Shown: positions 13,413 to 15,693 of the stretch, in pieces | Layout of the letters: each line of letters opens with the position of its first letter | Numbering within the stretch: the first letter of the stretch is position 1 | Source: RECG01 sp964444805 | GTDB taxonomy: Bacteria > Bacillota_I > Bacilli_A > Acholeplasmatales > Acholeplasmataceae | Direction: 5' to 3' | DNA length: 15,693 bases | Assembly: GCA_964444805.1 (NCBI GenBank) | Contig: CAYUIK010000100.1 | Location: forward strand, 1 to 15,693 | Notes under the pieces: generated by a model | Seen by the model: the letters and a program-made list of their open reading frames with translations, nothing else | Databases searched by the model: none | Told to the model about the DNA's origin: nothing | Program-made: the position numbers and the translations under genes

Positions 13413-15693
13413 TTAAGACGCATACCACGTCTGATATTGATTCCGCCAACGAACCGTAACCGAAGGATTTTTCGAACATACCCTGACATAGATTGCTGTT
13501 TGCCCTGAGTGAAGACTCACGATGTGGTCATGGATCCTTTCAACTCCTCGATAAGAAACGACTTCAATCGGTTCAAAGAGATAACGGGCAACATGTCCGT
13601 TTTCGTCCCTAACAACGATAGGAACTCGGACGATCTCACCATCTGAATCAAACCCCGCATGGATTCGAGGTTCATCTATCGCTAGATTAAACTCGTTGCT
13701 TGGAGTCCTCGTGACCGTCTTGATGAGTTGGTCTTCACGGTAACCGTCAAAACGATAGACCACGCGTTTGGATCCCCAGTTCGAGACGTATTTCGCGTAA
13801 AATGTCCAAGCTTTTTCAATATCTTGCTCATTATAGACCCAGTTTTCGTGTGGCTCGTCTCGTACAAGCGCTCGATAAAGAGCCTTATATCGATTTGCCT
13901 CACCTTGACTCAAACCTTCTTTCGTCTCGAGAAGGTTGCCCACCAGGTCTAGACATTCGATTGGAGGGTGGGCGAGATTCGGATATTTTTCGTGATTTGG
14001 ACGATACGTCAAAATCCAATCATCGTTTCGATAGACCTTTACATAATCGAGATTTGTCAGTATTAGTATTTTCGTGACATGTCCACCCGGATAATCCCCG
14101 TTTTGGAGTTGATTGACAATGTGAAGAATCGGCTTATTCCCAAACTCGGCGGCGTAAGCATAATAAGCCTGTTTTGGCATTCGGTTCATGTCCATGACAC
14201 CATGGTGACACATGTTGTCCCCCGAACCGAAATCCTGATGTGTCTGATAATCAAACGCACACCAACCGATGACGCCAGCATATCGTTTATTTGACAAGGC
14301 ATAATCAATAATTCTTAAGTGCTTTTCAATCAGTTCAATATGTCGTGATTCATGATCAAAGGACTTAACCGGATACATGTGACCGGTATGTTCGCTTATG
14401 AACAAGGGTACATCCGGCAAAGTCACATCATCGGGATTCATGAGCGGCTTTTCAAAACTGTAACTAAAATCGTTAAACCCATAGACATCTTCCAAAAAAC
14501 GACTCTTCGTTCGAAAACGAACCCCCGTCGTCTGACGCGTAGGGTCAAGTGTGTGTGCTAACCGATTCATCTTGCCATAAAACCTGTCATCATCTTCCGA
14601 TTCATTGATTCGAACACCCCAAAGAACAATCGAAGGATGATGTTTGTCGCGTTCAATCATTTTTTCTAAATCCAGGTACGCAGTTGCTTGCCACTCTTCA
14701 TCACCGATGTGTTGCCAACCAGGAATTTCTTCGATCAAGGCAATACCGAGTTCATCGCAAGCGTCGATAAAGTGCGAACTAGGCGGATAGTGTGAACTGC
14801 GTATAACGTTCAGACCGAGTTCTTCCTTAAGAATGCGTGCGTCTTCAAACTGCCCATGTTGTGTCATCGCATATCCGATGTTTGGAAAACTCATGTGTCG
14901 ATTTAGACCAATTAAAAACCGCCTTTTCCCATTGAGGTAGAAACCGTCTTTCTTAAAAACCGCATCCCGAAAACCCGTATTAAATGAATAGTGATCATAT
15001 ACCTGTTGACCTTCTTTTAATGTAAGTTTCACTGTATAAAGAATGGGTTCATCGAAATCCCATAATTTCACAGTCGGCAATCGAAGGTCAAAGACGTGAT
15101 CCGTATCATGGATATCAAGGGTTTGACGTGTGATCTGCGTTTCATTTGACCATATCGATAGATCGATGGTTAGTAAAACTTTTTGAGAAAGTCGAACAAT
15201 CAATTCATGTTTTGGGTTTGTCAAAAGATTAAAACTCCGAATATATGCATGTTCGATGTGCTTTTTGTGTCCTGCAAGTAGATAAACGTCTCGGTAGATT
15301 CCGCCATAAGTGAGAAAGTCGATGACATGCCCGAAAGGCGGGATATTCAATGTGTCACGGGCATCCACAACGACAAATATGCGTCTTCGATCGCTTTGAT
15401 TGAGCGTTTTAGTCAGATCAACTTCAAAAGGGACATATCCACCGACATGTGTCTTTAGGTGCTCATGCCCAAGATATACGCTCGCTTTATGAGCGACGCC
15501 TTCGAAACGAAGTCGATGGACCATATCGTCATTAAGTGCCTCAATATCTAGGTCATAGTAATATGTCATAACCTTTATGTCAGACGTTTCATCGAGATAG
15601 TTTCGTTTCGTTTCGGTAAAATTGTGAGGGATAGTAATGGCTCGGCCTTCGAGTTTAGAAGAAAAAAACGAAGTATCGAAGCCTTTGAGGATC
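13413..15693 (-). CDS. Glycoside hydrolase family 2 beta-glycosidase, N-terminus cut by window edge
   Basis: The frame is open from the stop at 13413-13415 to the window edge with no stop, so the ATG at 15569 is internal. Upstream codons read 'AITIPHNFTETKRNYLDE', the usual GH2 sugar-binding-domain opening. About 760 residues are present. The order is a jelly-roll domain, an Ig-like domain, a TIM barrel, then a C-terminal beta domain. The acid/base Glu is in 'LWGVRINESEDD' (codon 14601-14603) and the nucleophile Glu in 'LFISEHTG' (codon 14391-14393). 'GLNRHMSFPNIGYAM' and 'NVIRSSHYPPSSHFID' are further GH2 barrel signatures. There is no NxKG motif after the nucleophile; the region reads 'GVMDMNRMPKQAYYAY', more like beta-galactosidase-type members. 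It hydrolyses a terminal beta-linked sugar, with specificity open. It is convergent with the ars cassette and separate from the uronate operon. Confidence 0.88.
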   Translation of the reverse strand, partial: ILKGFDTSFFSSKLEGRAITIPHNFTETKRNYLDETSDIKVMTYYYDLDIEALNDDMVHRLRFEGVAHKASVYLGHEHLKTHVGGYVPFEVDLTKTLNQSDRRRIFVVVDARDTLNIPPFGHVIDFLTYGGIYRDVYLLAGHKKHIEHAYIRSFNLLTNPKHELIVRLSQKVLLTIDLSIWSNETQITRQTLDIHDTDHVFDLRLPTVKLWDFDEPILYTVKLTLKEGQQVYDHYSFNTGFRDAVFKKDGFYLNGKRRFLIGLNRHMSFPNIGYAMTQHGQFEDARILKEELGLNVIRSSHYPPSSHFIDACDELGIALIEEIPGWQHIGDEEWQATAYLDLEKMIERDKHHPSIVLWGVRINESEDDDRFYGKMNRLAHTLDPTRQTTGVRFRTKSRFLEDVYGFNDFSYSFEKPLMNPDDVTLPDVPLFISEHTGHMYPVKSFDHESRHIELIEKHLRIIDYALSNKRYAGVIGWCAFDYQTHQDFGSGDNMCHHGVMDMNRMPKQAYYAYAAEFGNKPILHIVNQLQNGDYPGGHVTKILILTNLDYVKVYRNDDWILTYRPNHEKYPNLAHPPIECLDLVGNLLETKEGLSQGEANRYKALYRALVRDEPHENWVYNEQDIEKAWTFYAKYVSNWGSKRVVYRFDGYREDQLIKTVTRTPSNEFNLAIDEPRIHAGFDSDGEIVRVPIVVRDENGHVARYLFEPIEVVSYRGVERIHDHIVSLHSGQTAIYVRVCSKNPSVTVRWRNQYQTWYAS

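Noticed and set aside
13413..15693. Beta-glucuronidase (uidA) label for the GH2 gene
   Set aside because: The NxKG motif is absent and the N-terminus is cut off, so only the family level is justified.
1..15693. CRISPR array, tRNA, rRNA, insertion sequence or prophage
   Set aside because: No regularly spaced repeats, cloverleaf-like sequences, transposase motifs or phage proteins were found on reading both strands.

Overview
The window is bacterial and gene-dense. It looks like a fermentative, carbohydrate-degrading Gram-positive of the Bacillota/Mycoplasmatota type. The grounds are strong AGGAGG-like ribosome sites, consensus sigma-A style promoters, signal-peptide and lipobox patterns, and gene families common in that group. 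TGA is used as a stop in several tightly overlapping genes, so the code is the standard one and not the UGA=Trp code of Mycoplasma. Base composition is moderate (mid-40s % GC by eye) and the hexamer CGATCG is strikingly frequent. The genus cannot be named from the sequence alone.

Region 1 (1-5290, all minus strand) is a uronate-catabolism operon, read from right to left. It has a promoter and inverted repeat near 5211-5287, then uxaE (tagaturonate epimerase), uxaC (glucuronate/galacturonate isomerase), an IclR-family regulator, an SGNH/GDSL esterase-like protein, and the 5' part of a large secreted solute-binding protein with an N-terminal carbohydrate-binding-like domain, cut by the window edge. 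UxaC and UxaE together would bring both galacturonate and glucuronate to fructuronate. The esterase, binding protein and regulator would deal with deacetylation, uptake and control.

Region 2 (5400-8491, minus strand) is a self-contained four-gene operon between a near-consensus promoter (TTGTAA-17-TATAAT) and a strong terminator. Its genes are an enlarged DUF2975-like membrane protein, a small Cro/CI-type HTH regulator, a lipoprotein of unknown function, and a terpenoid-cyclase-like alpha/alpha-toroid protein. A perfect palindrome sits on the predicted transcription start. This is the best candidate here for an uncharacterised system.

Region 3 (8500-11565, minus strand) holds a six-TM GGDEF protein followed by a GNAT acetyltransferase, whose 5' end appears to carry a one-base frameshift at a GGGG run. 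Upstream of these is a separate HAD-IB phosphatase with its own extended -10 promoter. Region 4 (11586-13358, plus strand) is an arsenic-type cassette: arsR, an ArsP/DUF318 permease and a thioredoxin-like small protein, with a consensus promoter, a palindromic operator candidate and a terminator. Region 5 (13413-15693, minus strand) is a GH2 beta-glycosidase whose N-terminus runs off the window. Its catalytic glutamates are recognisable, but it lacks the NxKG motif of classical beta-glucuronidases. No tRNA, rRNA, CRISPR array, insertion sequence or prophage gene was seen.
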